DNA of 64,000 bases. It comes from Microvelia longipes. Taxonomy: Eukaryota; Arthropoda; Insecta; Hemiptera; Veliidae. Shown piece by piece: positions 12,571 to 25,150 of the stretch. Within the stretch, counting starts at the first letter, position 1; each line of letters opens with the position of its first letter. A program made the position numbers and the translations under genes. The stretch spans positions 33,619,033-33,683,032 of the forward strand of contig JACMZG010001911.1 in the NCBI GenBank assembly GCA_018340805.1, in the 5' to 3' direction. The notes under the pieces are model-generated. The model ran no database searches, was not told the origin of the DNA, and was given only the letters and a program-made list of their open reading frames with translations.

Positions 12571-14095
12571 TAAATCTTAGTTAATAATAGTAAACTCACC
12601 CTAAATGACAAATACATAATTATGAATAAGTAAAATGACAAAATTCTTAGTACGCAACACACTAATTATTATGTTTTATTTTAGAGAAATATAAATGTTC
12701 AAACCTAAAAGGTATTTACAGACCAAACATGCATACTTATAGGCACGGAATAATAACTTTGGGGGACAATGGAAAACATACCCGTCTTCTTGGGCATTAA
12801 ATTTCTGTTTTTATAATTATTTCCAGATGACACCCAAAACTAATTTAATAATACAACTAATTTCCTCTAGCTTATTTGCGATTAAATTTTCTCTAGGTTA
12901 TTAGGGACAAAATTTTATATTAGAATTGAGTTGATTTAAGAAGTCTAAAGAAATTTCTTAATTTGAAAGAGGAAAAATGTGGCAAAAGAAAGCTAATAAA
13001 AAAAAATATGAAAAATTATTTGCCATTTCAAACCGAACTTCTAATCCATTTGCGATATAGATAGCCATTTTAAGCCAAATGCAATAAAAAGACTAATACA
13101 ATACCTAAAAAATAAGAAGGCATCTTCGGCATCTTGGCGCTACACGACATCGGCGTTAGGCCCATTTCGAGGCCCCGCGCTTCATTCTGGCCGCTTCGCG
13201 GCCACGTGGTTGTTGTCCTATATCAGTTTGTCATATTGCAAGTTTATATAAGTGGCATGCTGCCACTATATAAGCGAATTTACAAAAGTATTTTTGAAAA
13301 ACGTGATCAATAAAAATCGAAAAATCGATAAAGCAGAACTTATACTGATAAAATGTAATATTGTGTATTTGTGAGGCATACCATGTATGCCTACAAATAA
13401 TAATGTAAATCTGTTTCAAATTGCAGCCCGTTTTTAACACTTGCTAAAGGATTTTTATTTTTTTATATTTTGCTAAGCCATTAAGTAGGGTCTTAATCAT
13501 TAAATCTCCCCCTTCCAAATCATCCAACCTCCCTTTTATAACCCCAACCTCATAAGCACATTTTTTTTAAATTTCACCAAAACGTAGGACGCTTTCCCAT
13601 GGGAAAGGAGCAATGTCATAAGTAAAAGTATATTATATGTAAAAGAATAAGGAAATTCAAAAAAGTAAAAGTAATAGAGATATATATTATAATTTTAATT
13701 AGATTCTAACTATATATTACGTCTAATAAAGAAAAAAGAGCACAGTATTCTTGTTATAAACCTACAGCTTACGATAGATGAGTGAGTAATAGTAATAAAA
13801 GTAATTTATGTTTTCACGAGATTTGGGAATTAAACAGAACCAAGTCAATATAAATTTCATGTCAATACGAATATATTCTTGCTGATGCTGAGTAGAAAAT
13901 GTAATGATATACAATATATATCCTACGTATAAATGCATACTAAATAAATATTTTGTATTTGTTTACTAAAAATATCTTTTTCTCTTTTTCCAAAGTAAAA
14001 CATAGAATAATTCATTATAAAATATTCACATTTTAATTAAAAAACCAACGAAAACAATTAAAATGGATACGTGAAATAAATATAACTGATAGTAC

Positions 14096-14236
14096 CTTCG
14101 TATATATCGGAGTCCATCATTTCTGAATCCATTAGTTTAGTATGCGTTATATCTTTATGTGATGCTAAGAATAAAACTACTTCTCTCTTCTCATTTTTTA
14201 TAGGAACTATATCCAGGAGACACCAGAAAGATTGAC
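14096..14236 (-). CDS. Elk: Elk-type KCNH potassium channel, exon encoding the C-terminal half of the PAS domain
   Basis: Internal exon of 141 bases. The acceptor is TGTTGTTCCAG (AG at 14237-14238) and the donor is GAAG|GTACTA (14094-14095). It carries GT of a split codon, 46 full codons and a trailing G. The residual G of the upstream exon plus GT gives Gly, so the protein reads [21 protein letters not shown] across the junction. [14 protein letters not shown] and [12 protein letters not shown] are the closing beta strands of the KCNH PAS domain and are very close to Elk/KCNH8. The last ~12 residues ([12 protein letters not shown]) form an acidic linker that is variable in the family. The intron to the previous exon is 13.3 kb and holds several transposon remnants. 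Confidence 0.95.
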
Positions 14237-14523
14237 CTGGAACAACAGGGTAACACATATATAGAAAAAGGTTACAATAGATTTGAAATTAAAATGACAA
14301 TGATTGCTATAATACATGACCCAGGGAGAAAAAGATAGTCAGTTGTAAGAACAACTCACATTTTCTATCCAAAGTAGACATAGAGGTCACATGTTGTGAC
14401 TAAGGCAAAGGATTTACTATTTTCACAACTTTTTATCGGGAGTTTCGTTGGAAGGGAGGAGATTTTAAGAATGTATATGATTACAGTTAAAAAAGTTTTA
14501 TCTTAAGTTAAAATTTTAAAGAA

Positions 14524-14838
14524 TCAGCTACCGTCGATACTTGATGTTAGATATTGATATCCCTGGACCAGTTTCGGCTTAACGCTAAAGAGGGGGGGGG
14601 GGTTCTAGTGTATTGTACTTGAAGGATTTACCGTTATAACCAGACCCCTTATTCCTGTGCTTCACAACCCAAGTCCTCTTTCTAGTTGTATAATTTCTTT
14701 GACATAAAGACTAAGAGTCATTCACTGATTAAATTTATTAGTTGAGAGCTCGAGAGTTGCCTTGCCTCCTGATAATTATGCTGAAACTGGTCCAGGGACA
14801 TTCATATCTAACAGCAAGTATCGACGGCAGCTGATTTT
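14524..14838. mobile_element. Inverted-repeat MITE family B, copy 1
   Basis: Ends AATCAGCTACCGTCGATAC and GTATCGACGGCAGCTGATT are inverted. The inner halves (TAGATAT, TCCCTGGACCAGTTTCGGC) also pair, giving arms of about 60 bp. The middle has a run of ten or more G near 14593. There is no coding frame. The second copy is at 43008-43126. Confidence 0.75.
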
Positions 14839-14892
14839 ACTAAAATTACTAACTAAACCGGCATTACGCTCTATTCTATAAGCTTTTCCGCG

Positions 14893-14953
14893 TCGACTAG
14901 TCTCTATGTACTAATTTAACATGTAAATAATTACATAGAGACTAGTAGACGAC
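14893..14953. repeat. Short inverted repeat
   Basis: ACTAGTCTCTATGTA at 14896-14910 and its exact reverse complement at 14932-14946, with a 21-base AT-rich spacer. It lies 60 bases right of MITE B copy 1. Too small to classify. Confidence 0.7.
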
Positions 14954-16518
14954 AAGTATAACGCAGAGTTGTTTGTAAACCAACCCTTTCTCATAATCCA
15001 GGCATCATAGAGTGTATGCAACAAAGATGGTCTTGGAGCCATATGCTCTAAGACCTCTAAGATAACCATTTGGATAGTCTAGTAATGATACTAATATTAG
15101 TAGTATCTTCCTAAATCGTTACATGCACAAATATGTAACATATATGCACGTATTAGCATTTAATGAATACCATCAGCCAAATCGTTACAAAATGTTAAGC
15201 CATTTAGGGAGGAAAATGTTATACTTTTAAGACTTTCTCTAAGAAAAAAATGGAAAAGGAAATAACAAAGGTTTTGACGTCAAGAAGTCCTTGGCAATAG
15301 AATCACAACTTCTAATGAAAATAATGAAACTTCGTCATTTAAACTCAATAAGTTGAAAAGGAGAAAAGCTACCATAGTTTATTTGTTTGGCTATTTGTTT
15401 TAAACCTTTCTGATTCAGAGTAACCGATCCCGTGCTGAGTGTTACTCAACCCCGACCTCTGCCTTTGAAAACTTTTTCACCGAAAGTTTATAAACTTTTC
15501 ATAAGATTATACTGAAACTGTTATTCAAAACCTAAACTCGAACTTAAAATGGGTCAGTTATTAAAGTTTTTTTATACCTTTTTTAAATTACGTAAAACTC
15601 CGATGAGAGTTGGAATTGTGGTTATTTAATAATAATTATTAAATAGAATTTTTTTTACTTTGATATAGTTCATTTAATGAAACCACAAATTTGTTTCTTT
15701 CAATTAAAAACAGGACGTCTTCGGTTTCGTATTACGATATTGCTTAAATTCAGCCAAAAAGTAGTTAAAAAAATTAAAATGTTTTGGTAACAGTAGTATC
15801 AACATATGTTGATAAATATAAATTAGCACAAAGCAACATACTGATGTTAGGAACCTTATTTTAAACACTACGTCCTATATAATCTTATAAGTGTAATTTT
15901 CTACTGATAATTCACAAAAACAAAGTAAACTGACACAGAATTTTAAATGGTAGTTTAAATTTTAAACATTAGTTTTATGGTTAAATATAAATTTACAAAT
16001 TGCTGTTTTTGATCATTTTATTTTTCGACATAAAACTAACATGCAATGCGTACACAACACCTTCTTTTTCTTATGGAATTATTAAAGTAGTACAAAAGTT
16101 CAATGAGGGTAAAATGTTTAATAATTTCAGATATAATAATTTTAATCCACTCAAACAACAAACCACAATTATTTAAAACTTATACTATTTTTTTTTAGTC
16201 TAGGTGCTCATAATTTAGCCAAAAAAAAGTTCGCAACTATGGCAAACTTAGCTTTTATTAAAGTAACCGCAAAATCATGTATGTAAACAAATAAACAAAG
16301 ACGAATTTATATACAACTTTTATCCAACCATTATAGCTCAATATGAAAATAAAATAACAATATTTATTTTTACTGAACTTACTTGAACTTAAATGATTGG
16401 TAGCGCTCCAAATATCTAGTAATTTTAGATTATTTCTTAAAAGGAGAAATACTGCAAGAGATGTATGTTAAGGTTTTAGATAAGAATACTAAGTTAAGTT
16501 CAAAGCTATAAACAAGAA

Positions 16519-16940
16519 AAATTCTGGCACGGGGGTCCGCATGCCGGGCGAATTTCCTTTTACAAGCGTGCTTCCATGCTTAACAATATTTTTGGCTTAA
16601 GTTTACCGTTTATGCTTTATAATTTGAGCGGTAGCATAACTATAGTTACTCATTTTTTCTGACTTTAAAGGAATTATTCGTATATTTATTCTCCTAGTTA
16701 TTAAACAATATGCTCATCTTTCCAAATTTGGCGTTGTACAAATTTAAAGCAGAGTTAATATCTTTCACTGATTTTAGAGCATTGCTTTAGAAAAATCCTG
16801 AAAAAATAAGTAACTAGTGTTTATTATATTGCTTATGTTATAGAACGTGAACGAAAAAAAAAAGCAAGGAATAAATTGTTAAGCACGCATTCAAAAGAAA
16901 ATTCGCCTGGCATGTGGACATCCACGAAAGAATGATTCTG
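16519..16940. mobile_element. Inverted-end repeat family H, complete copy
   Basis: The left end ATTCTGGCACGGGGGTCCGC continues ATGCCGGGCGAATTTCC. The right end carries the inverted match around 16880-16930 (GCATTCAAAAGAAAATTCGC, CTGGCATGTGGACATCC). About 420 bp without an open frame. Related pieces occur at 3190, 6008, 22510, 27150 and 44725. Confidence 0.6.
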
Positions 16941-16997
16941 TAGTTATAAAATAATGGTAAAATTATAAATAAAAATAACAATAAAAATATCGACCAT

Positions 16998-17215
16998 ACC
17001 AAGATTCGAACCTCGGTACCCTAGTCTAGGATTCTTTTAGTGCTTGAAACGACTCCTGAACGGATTTATTTAATCCACAGACACAGAAAACATTAAAAAA
17101 GACATTCACTCGAAATCTGTTTTGTTTGTTAAACGTATTTTAGATATTTAGGTTATTTTCACATTTTTTTCGATCATTTGGTCACCATATGTGTTCATAT
17201 CAACTTCGGACCGGT

Positions 17216-17217
<2 letters not shown>
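16998..17217. repeat. Interspersed repeat, family I copy 2, with a B-box-like site
   Basis: Second copy of the repeat at 3470-3690. The minus strand at 17003-17013 reads GAGGTTCGAATC, close to the pol III B-box, but a convincing A-box at the right distance was not seen. It ends immediately before an AT microsatellite. Confidence 0.4.

Positions 17218-17268
<51 letters not shown>
17218..17268. repeat. (AT)n microsatellite
   Basis: About 25 uninterrupted AT units following a GACCGGTTGT motif. Confidence 0.97.
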
Positions 17269-17270
<2 letters not shown>

Positions 17271-17689
17271 GTGGTTAGGGACCTTAGAAAGGAAATTCTG
17301 TCATGACACCCATCAAATTAGCAAAGTTTTTTAAAGGAAATTCGCTGATTAATTACCTTAAAAAATAATTAAACAACTGCGAAATCAATTAGAGTGCATT
17401 GAACAGAAAATCCTAGGAACTACTTTTTCTTTTGTTTTTAAAATAGGAAAAAAGGGTTGCTAGAGAACGTTGTTGAAAAAGGGTCAGGCATTGGTTTTTT
17501 AGCCCTAAGGAATGTACAAACACTTTGCTTCTAAACGACTTCATTTAGAGTCAAAAACAGATGTCTTTTAGAGCTTTCTATAATATAGTTTTACTGTATC
17601 TGAAATTTCCAGTAGATAAGGAAGGAAATAAATATTGATTTTTAAGTCAAGGTGATTAAGATAAGCTTTGTACTTTATTTTGTATAAAG

Positions 17690-17925
17690 TACAAAATCGG
17701 GATCGGTGTAACTCAGAACTTTTCATTGCCACTTCGGATTCGCTACACATATCCTTACTGCTTTAAAGTTGCTTTCTCCACAGAATAATTTATATCGCGC
17801 ACATCTTTAGGTTATCTTTGCTTGTCCTTAGGTAGTACCAATATGCGGTTTTTCCCAGCGGTCACCTATTTAGGTAATGACCTAGCTCGATGCTGTTTAA
17901 CATTAGCGCCGACAAAAAAATACAT
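17690..17925 (-). mobile_element. SINE with 5S rRNA-like head, copy b
   Basis: On the minus strand it reads CAGCATCGAGCTAGGTCATT, then ACCTAAATAGGTGACCGC and TGGGAA, comparable with 5S rRNA AAGCAGCRTCGGGCGCGGTT and the TTGGATGGGTGACCGC block. The body then ends GTTCTGAGTTACACCGATC and CCGATTTT. The head spans about 60 bases of the 5S region. Confidence 0.7.
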
Positions 17926-18908
17926 ATACTATCCGAATTAAAATGTATAGTTATACATTAGATGATTTAATACGCACTTGTATCAAATTCTAACTTAATT
18001 AGATAATACTTTGAATAATAATAATTATTTAAAATACACCTCATTCCATAAAAATTGTAAAAATACTTACAATAAGGTAATAATTGGCACATTCAGTGGT
18101 ATTACAGAGTACAACACACGTGCCGAATTTCACAAATATCCGATCATCGTATTTGTGCATTATGAAGGATTGAATCAGAAAATGTTTAATTTCAATTTAA
18201 GAATTTTTAAAACCTTAAAATTTAAAAGTCGATAATGTAAGTCAATCCATCTAAAGACAAAAGCACAACAATTTTTTTTGATAAATATTATATTGTTATT
18301 AAGGAGAAACGAAGCATTTAGATTAAGTTTGTTTATTAAAATAACAATGCTCTGTAAAAATGGATTTTGCCCAAGAAAAAAGGTGAAAACCCTTAATGGC
18401 TTTTTATTATTACAAACTGTTGACTTTCTTTATTATTCCTTTTAAAACTTCTACAGCTCTTTCTTTAATAAAAGTCAAATCTTATATAAAATAGAAATAT
18501 AAAAAAATAAAAGAAAAAACTTTTTATTATTATAGAATGTCCGCCATATTGAATTTTTTATAACTTTTATTTTAAAATTGTTTTATAAAGAAAAACGTAG
18601 GTCAAACAGAAGTTTCTTTTGTAGCTAATGACATTATTGATAGTTTATCTTCCCAATTTTATTTATAAAACGATGATTAATTTAAGTACAAAAGTTAGTC
18701 TTTGAATAATTAAACTAATTTTTTTAAAAGAAATTGCACAGATTGCCAGAAAGGAATTCATAGTTTTATCTTTTAATTAATTTGATTTTTTTAAAGCAAA
18801 TAATTATAGGTTATAGGTTAATTGAGTGTTTTTTAATACAAAGAACAAACAAGAAATCTGGGGTTAGGTGGAAATTTTCAACTTAATCAGTGATTTAAAA
18901 AAATAATG

Positions 18909-19151
18909 TATCCCCTGATATTGATGAATTAGGTTCACTTGTAATAAAGTCAGCTAAAGCCTGCCTGGTTACTCCACTTATTTATATTCTTAATTTTCAC
19001 TTAGTTCAGTAGTACTTCCACAACAATTTAAAAATGCCTTAATTGTGCCCCTATACAAAGCTCAAGATAAAATAGTACCTTCTTATTACCGACTCATAAG
19101 TTTAACCTCAAATATTTTTAAGTTACTAGAAAGATTCATTCATTCAAGATT
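18909..19151 (+). pseudogene. Non-LTR retrotransposon reverse-transcriptase fragment
   Basis: The translated fragment reads SPDIDELGSLVIKSAKACL up to LNFHL, then after a frame break LPQQFKNALIVPLYK and YYRLISLTSNIFKLLERFIH. This is the N-terminal part of a LINE RT domain: the segment before the finger motif, then the IVPLYKKGDK...NYRPISL signature seen in CR1/Jockey/R1-like elements. The Asn-Tyr-Arg-Pro motif is altered to Tyr-Tyr-Arg-Leu. The coding stops at an AT microsatellite and the catalytic FADD region is absent, so the copy is dead. Confidence 0.8.
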
Positions 19152-19163
19152 ATATATATATGG

Positions 19164-19240
<77 letters not shown>
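19149..19240. repeat. (AT)n microsatellite
   Basis: Long AT repeat with two short interruptions, truncating the LINE RT fragment to its left. Confidence 0.97.
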
Positions 19241-19242
<2 letters not shown>

Positions 19243-21904
19243 ACCACAACAACTAGATCGTTCGTATAACAGATTGTATTCATAAAACATTAAGCCATTA
19301 AACCTCCAACAACACTGGTTTTACCATAAGTAAAGCTGTCCCTATAATATAGATAAAGTAATTAAAATATACTTCGTTTTTGTAAAAAAAAACTCTATAG
19401 AACGGGTTATAACATAAAAGTAGACTGTCTACATTTTTTAATAATGTTTAAAATTTAACATGAAGCTTGAATGGTTCAATCTACTTTTAATTACACAAGA
19501 GAAAGGATGGAAGTAATTACCTTTAAAACTATAGGCTCGTAGAAGCGCGGAATTTTTCAAGTAATATCTGCATTTTACAGCAATCTCTTGAGTTTATCAT
19601 AAAATATTGCAAATATATATAATATTTTATAGGTATTAAAAGTTAAACTATAAAACAATGCAGAAATTTAATAATTAATTACTTACGAAATTAGATAAAA
19701 AGTAATTAATGCTTTAGAATAAGATAAAAATATAGCCTTATTATGATATTAAACTTAATTAAAAACGCCGTTCAGTATAGTATACATAATAAAACCAAGT
19801 CGTCTCTTTATTGCCAATATTGCCAGCATTTGGCAATATTGTCATCAATAGTGCTTAAGACAAGTAAACAAAAACTAATAACAATACATACAACCTAATA
19901 ATACTTTTTATGCAAACATTTATTCAGCAAAAAAATAAACCTCATAAGTTTTTAGCGAAATGAGATTCCAAATACTTTAGCCATCAGACACGGCTCAGAA
20001 CAAACTCCAACAGGACCATAACCAGATATTGGAATTTTGAATACTCAAGCCATGAATTAAATCAGAGAATAACTATCAAACATTCAACAGCTTCTCTGGA
20101 AGAATGGTCTTGGCTTAAGGCACAGTAAACTCATAAAGAGAAGTGCATAAGCCAAGCTGACAAAATATCTTTTAAAATAAACAAGAAACACATAAGTATA
20201 GTGCCCGGCTTGATAACTGGTCATCATCACCTCTGCAAACATACGAATATTAATAGATACTAAATACTTAAAAGAACCTGTCACATCATAATTAAATGTA
20301 AAGCCCTTGCTTACAAGAGATTTATGTTATTTTATAAAGTTACCTTTAACAGAGTTTTTAGACCTTAATGAGGACTTAGTGACAAAAATTATAGACTAAT
20401 TAAAGGAAAAGATCTCTTGTAATGAGTTTACACAAGGGTATTTGTACAAAAGACTTAGTCACAGTCACAGGTTTTACACCAACCCTCAAAGGCCGAGCTA
20501 TAGGCCTAATAATGACGAGCTATAGGGTCTGGATGTTCACTGAGCCCCCTTCGTCGCTCTTATCATTCAGGCAATTCTCCAAGTTCTTGTCAAGAACTCT
20601 ATATTTCTAAATTTTCTTGTGAATTTAATTGTGCCCCTTATCCTCGAAATATATAAATACTACTTTATGATGTATAGTGCCATGGCATTTACAAGATATA
20701 TGGGTTAAAAAATTTGTGAGGTCTTTTAGCTGTTCTTTAAAACGGGCTAAATAATATTTACTTACCTCTATTTTGGTAACCACATTTATAAGGTAAACAT
20801 CGCTATTTTTAATAGGTTTTAATGGTATCTATAGGGCAAAACAGTTCTTGCCATAAAGTACGCACCACACAGTATGCAGTACGTAGTATATAATAATCAA
20901 GTTAAGTAATAATAATAATCGACACACATTTTGTTTTAACAAGTTAAAATGCCTAAATCTGAATTTTTTGATAAAGGGGTGGTTTTCACCCCTTAAAAAT
21001 AATAAGCACCCTACGGGCCAATGTCACCTTTGAAGGTAAGGGTAAGATAAGCCTAATTCCAAATTTTCAGGTAAATCGGTTGATAGGCAAGCAAATCGGA
21101 GGTAAGGCTCGATTTTCATCTTCAATGACTGTACTAACGCCGTTTTTAGAAAATTAGAAAAACTCAGTATAGAAAAAAAAAGGCAGGCCCTGTACATTGA
21201 ACACCATTTTTTATAGGCTCTTTAGAGTGGCTAGGATCGTTGATATCAGGCTAAATACATTTCAGAGCATTTTCTCTAATTTATTTCTTCACTTGTTTAT
21301 CCAAGTTGGGAGTGCTGTAGATTATGAGTAATCTTGGCAATAGCAATAATCCTCTTCTCTTTCACAAAATTATCACTACTAAAGGATGTATTTTCTAGTC
21401 TAAAAGATACATTTAACATTGAAACGCAGCTAATTTTTACGGCTAAGGGTGCCTGGACTCAGTATGGTGTACAGTGTGGACATACGAGCTTACAAAATTC
21501 CGTCTTATAATTAACCTTAGTTAAAGTGAGATCAAGTTAGTTAAGATATCCTATACTCGACGAGTCGTCTCCAAACTCTTAACGGAGGTTCTGGGCAACT
21601 AAAGGTACAAAATCTCTCCGGCACTCATGATGGTAAGTTGAAAACCAGATCTGCCGTAATAAAGCGTATTTTGTGGAAAATACGCAGTTATCAGTCTTTC
21701 ATTAAAGATATTCTACAGCGTAGCAAAAGTATTGAATCTTATACTATTTTCTACTTCCATTGAGAAACTGGATCGTCTAATAACATTAATTAAGATGGAC
21801 GTGCATTAATGAAGATACATTAATTAGGATGCGCGCAAAATTATAAAAAATATCGCCCACATACCTATTCTATAAAACAATAAACTTTTTATAAATAATA
21901 ATAT

Positions 21905-22108
21905 TGATGTAGACATGTCTAGCATAAACAAAAGTGGGAGCCACAAGACGACATAAACAATCAGGCAGACAACTAGGTATAAACTACTCAGTAGGTCTTG
22001 AAACACCTAAAATTGATAATTTAGCTAAAATCCCGATTCGGACCTTTAAGAGCAAACACAAAACTTTTCTAATACACCTACGGTATATTTGAGGAAAAGT
22101 AATATGTT
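21905..22108 (+). repeat. Interspersed tail repeat (family D)
   Basis: Ordered motifs CTAGCATAAAC, AGGCAGACAACT, AGGTCTTGAAACACCTAAAA, then ACGGTATATTTGAGGAAAAG at the 3' end. The same order recurs about ten times in this window. The family resembles the 3' region of a non-LTR element or a SINE using that tail; no coding part is attached. Confidence 0.6.
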
Positions 22109-22509
22109 AAAGTCGTCTATAACAGTGCCTATGTATAAAATACTAAATATTGTTGTTTTAAAAATATGAGGTAAATATTTGACACTCACTCTCTCTTTGA
22201 TGTTGCAGGTTTTCTTTAAATTTAACTTTACCAAAAGAGGTAATATTTTAGTTTTATATTTTCCTTTAGATCTAAGTTTAACACCATACTCTCTACTGTT
22301 ACGAAGCAGGTAAAAATGTAAATTTATTTAAGTTTTATTTGCGTACTAAGAGAATTTTAAATGAGGTATTTAATTAACACCTTTAAAACCGGTTTTGTAA
22401 CCTTAAACTCAAATATTGTAATTTACTTTTAAACTAAGATACCAACCCTTTTATAGTCGGATCCCTAATTTTTACTTTTTCTGTTCCATTAATTCTTAAC
22501 AGTAAAATA

Positions 22510-22830
22510 AAAAAACTAGGGCGCTGGTCAGCATGCCCGGCGAATTTCCTTAGGAATGCGAGTTTCCGAGCTTAACAACCATTTCTTGCTTAAAGTTCCG
22601 GTTTATGGTTTATAACTTGAACAGATACTCAATAATCAAGCACTGCTTGTAATTGTTCTGTATTTTGCAAGGGAAATGCGCATACTTATCCAATTGGCTA
22701 TGCAAAACTATTTCTCCATAATTGGCAGTGCACACTACTATTTGCTCTAGTTTAAAGCTCAGTTAGTGATTATCTTTAAAGGTTTTAGCGCATTTCCTTT
22801 GAAAAAAACAGTAGTATGCCATGTATAATA
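22510..22830. mobile_element. Family H copy, right end eroded
   Basis: The left end GGGCGCTGGTCAGCATGCCC, then GGCGAATTTCC, matches the other family H ends, and the TTAACAACCATTTCTTGCTT block follows as at 6045 and 27190. A GCGCATTTCCTTTGAAA piece near 22790 may mark a second junction. Confidence 0.5.
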
Positions 22831-22984
22831 CTAAAAAGGCCTTGCTATGGCCTCTTCAAGTCTAAACAGATGTTGTTTTAGTATTTATTTTTACATGGTA
22901 CTTTTCCATGTATCTAACAAATTTTAATCGCGTCCCCTGATAAGCCCGCTCCACAAGCCGGTGAGTTCGATATAGCCCTTTTAG

Positions 22985-23150
22985 GGTCATAGAGACGTTT
23001 ACATATATACAATAAGATATATGTAGTGTTGACCAATTATCTTACACCTATTGTCTACTTAAAGTGGTGATAACGTAATAATTAAGTTATTTGCCAATAA
23101 CGCTACTTAGAATGGTCCGATTGAGCTGAAACCGGTCTCAATCGCTTAAG
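22985..23150. repeat. Interspersed repeat family E, copy 1
   Basis: Shares AGATAWATGTAGYGTTGACC, AATTATCTTA, GGTGATRAYGT and CCGATTGAGCTGAAACCGGT with 34262-34425 in the same order and spacing. No coding frame; class unknown. Confidence 0.6.
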
Positions 23151-23363
23151 CATACCGTCTACCTGAATATGTAATACGTTTGTTCAATTACTAGGACTAA
23201 TCCTGCGAGCGAAGTGATCTGTGCACATAATACTTATCTAATATACACCTATACTCATATTAATGTGTTGATAACCTATATATTGGTATTTCTATTATCA
23301 TTTCTTAACACATTGTTTATATATCATGGGCTAATTAATTACGTACAACTACATACCAAAATA

Positions 23364-23364
23364 C

Positions 23365-23431
<67 letters not shown>

Positions 23432-23440
23432 ATGTGTGTG
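23364..23440. repeat. (AT)n with short (TG)n microsatellite
   Basis: About 68 bases of AT repeat with two TATT interruptions, ending GTGTGTGTG. The 89-codon open frame over it is an artefact of the repeat. Confidence 0.95.
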
Positions 23441-24906
23441 TGTTTATTTTGACCCAATATATATATATATATTCGGTCAGTAAGTCCACAATCTCACATT
23501 TAGAAAACTAGAAAACAAACTTTAACCCTTCTGTCCAAAAACCGAATCTTATTTGCTCATTTAATCTTTGGAAATACTCTGAAAAGTAGTTAGTTTTAAT
23601 TAGTGTAGTATTCTTATCTATTTTACTTATTACTTACATAAACAAACATTATGACCAAAGATAAAAAACTATTATTTCTGTTAAACTTTAGAATCTAATT
23701 TTCCTGTAACAGAAAAAAAACTTTTTATGAAGTTAAATTAACCATAGGATGCTTTTCTTAAAAATATTATTTTTTATAAGTTTGTTATACTTATTTATAT
23801 TCTTTTAAAGTTTTTTTTAAGAGAAAATAAAATAAAAGTTCATGGAAAGAAATATTTGTTTATTAAAGTTTAGAAAGCTAATTACCATAATTATATTATT
23901 ATATTTATAGCATGTTTAATTTAAAACAGTCATATTATGAATTATTTTTAGATGTTTTTCCTCCCCAACTAATGTAGGTATATAGGAAAAGTATTAGTGA
24001 TAGTGATATTAATTAGGGGAGGTGATAGATCACCAAGTAAGTAGGCCATCTTGTTGGGCTCTTTTTGCTAACTCCCTTAGATAGATGATGAGTCCTAGTG
24101 TCTAAGTCCTAGGATTGCACTAGAGGTGCAAATCATAGAGATTGAAATTTAGTAGGATTTATTCCTGACACTGTAGGTAAATGTAGAAGGATCCATGAGT
24201 TTAAAGGGTTTGCAACGGGAACTATTAGGGATAAGAAATATAAAAGAGGGAAGGTTTGGTGTTCATCAAAAGGTTTCTAAGGTTAAGAGGTCATTTAAAG
24301 GTGACAGAGAGAGTTCTGCTTAGGAAATTGGCAGTAAAGGGATACTTAATTTTTTTGGAGTTCTAATATAATTCCTTATCCTTTTAAACCCCTAACTTAT
24401 TAAGCAACTATCTAACTGAATTTCATTCACCAAATGCTGTGTATTATGACTGAAATTTGTTTTTAAAAAAGATGAAAAAGGCAAATGTAAATAATTATAA
24501 AATCTCCTTTTTTCAATTTCAATTTTATACATAGAGAAGAACTAAATTTATTCTAAAGGAGGACTTAATTACATAAATAATAACATACAAAAGTCACAAA
24601 CTACATTGAAGCGATTACGTAAACAATAGCAATAGGTTTTTTGAAAATTTCTTTCATATCAAAGCTAGTAAAAATAACTGTTGTTTTTGGTAATCCAATT
24701 AGTGAGTGGATACAAAGCTAGAAGTTTGATTGTTTAAAAATGTCAAAGCCTCTGTAACCATTTGATGGAAAGAACAATATGAAAAGAGATGTACAAAGGA
24801 TGTGAAAAACAAATTGAAATATGACCTCATACATATACATATAGGATGCCTATGTTAAATTTAGAAATAATTTCTTTGTTGAGCGTTGAATTTTATTTGT
24901 ATTATT

Positions 24907-25150
24907 TGCTTTTACTTTTGCTTATTTATACCGTTCAAGATGTATAAGAAAAGTATTGTGTTTGCAAAATAACATGAAGTCGGGATTTCACTTGAATTAT
25001 CCGCTTTGGGTCGTTTTAAAACCTCTTGAGTGATTTTCACAAAGTTGTCTGTCTGTTCGTGTGTAGTCGTATATAAGATCAACATGGACGTAATTGGGTT
25101 GTCTTTAGAGGGCACCCCTGTTAATATGTATACCACTATGTAATATGTCA
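24907..25150 (-). repeat. Interspersed tail repeat (family D)
   Basis: Reverse orientation: TTATTTATACCGTTCAAGAT at the left, then CTTGAATTATCCGC and CACAAAGTTGTCTGTCTG. The 79-codon minus-strand open frame here is derived from the repeat. Confidence 0.6.

Larger units (their letters stand above)
1483..14095 (-). other. Elk intron between PAS exon 2 and the linker exon
   Basis: A 12.6-kb intron bounded by the matched GT and AG sites described for the two exons. Listed separately inside it: two hAT-like MITEs, hairpin MITEs, a 5S-like SINE and inverted-end repeat pieces. In 1690-2060 there is a locally GC-richer stretch I cannot assign. I saw no further exon between 1490 and 14090. The short open frames here lack homology I recognise or overlap repeats. 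Confidence 0.85.

Noticed and set aside
23214..23483. Tyr/Ile-rich 89-codon frame
   Set aside because: It is the translation of an AT microsatellite.
24000..24330. GC-richer stretch sharing a TAGGCCA...TTGGGCT phrase with 35290-35350
   Set aside because: The similarity is limited to about 50 bases, too little to define a repeat.
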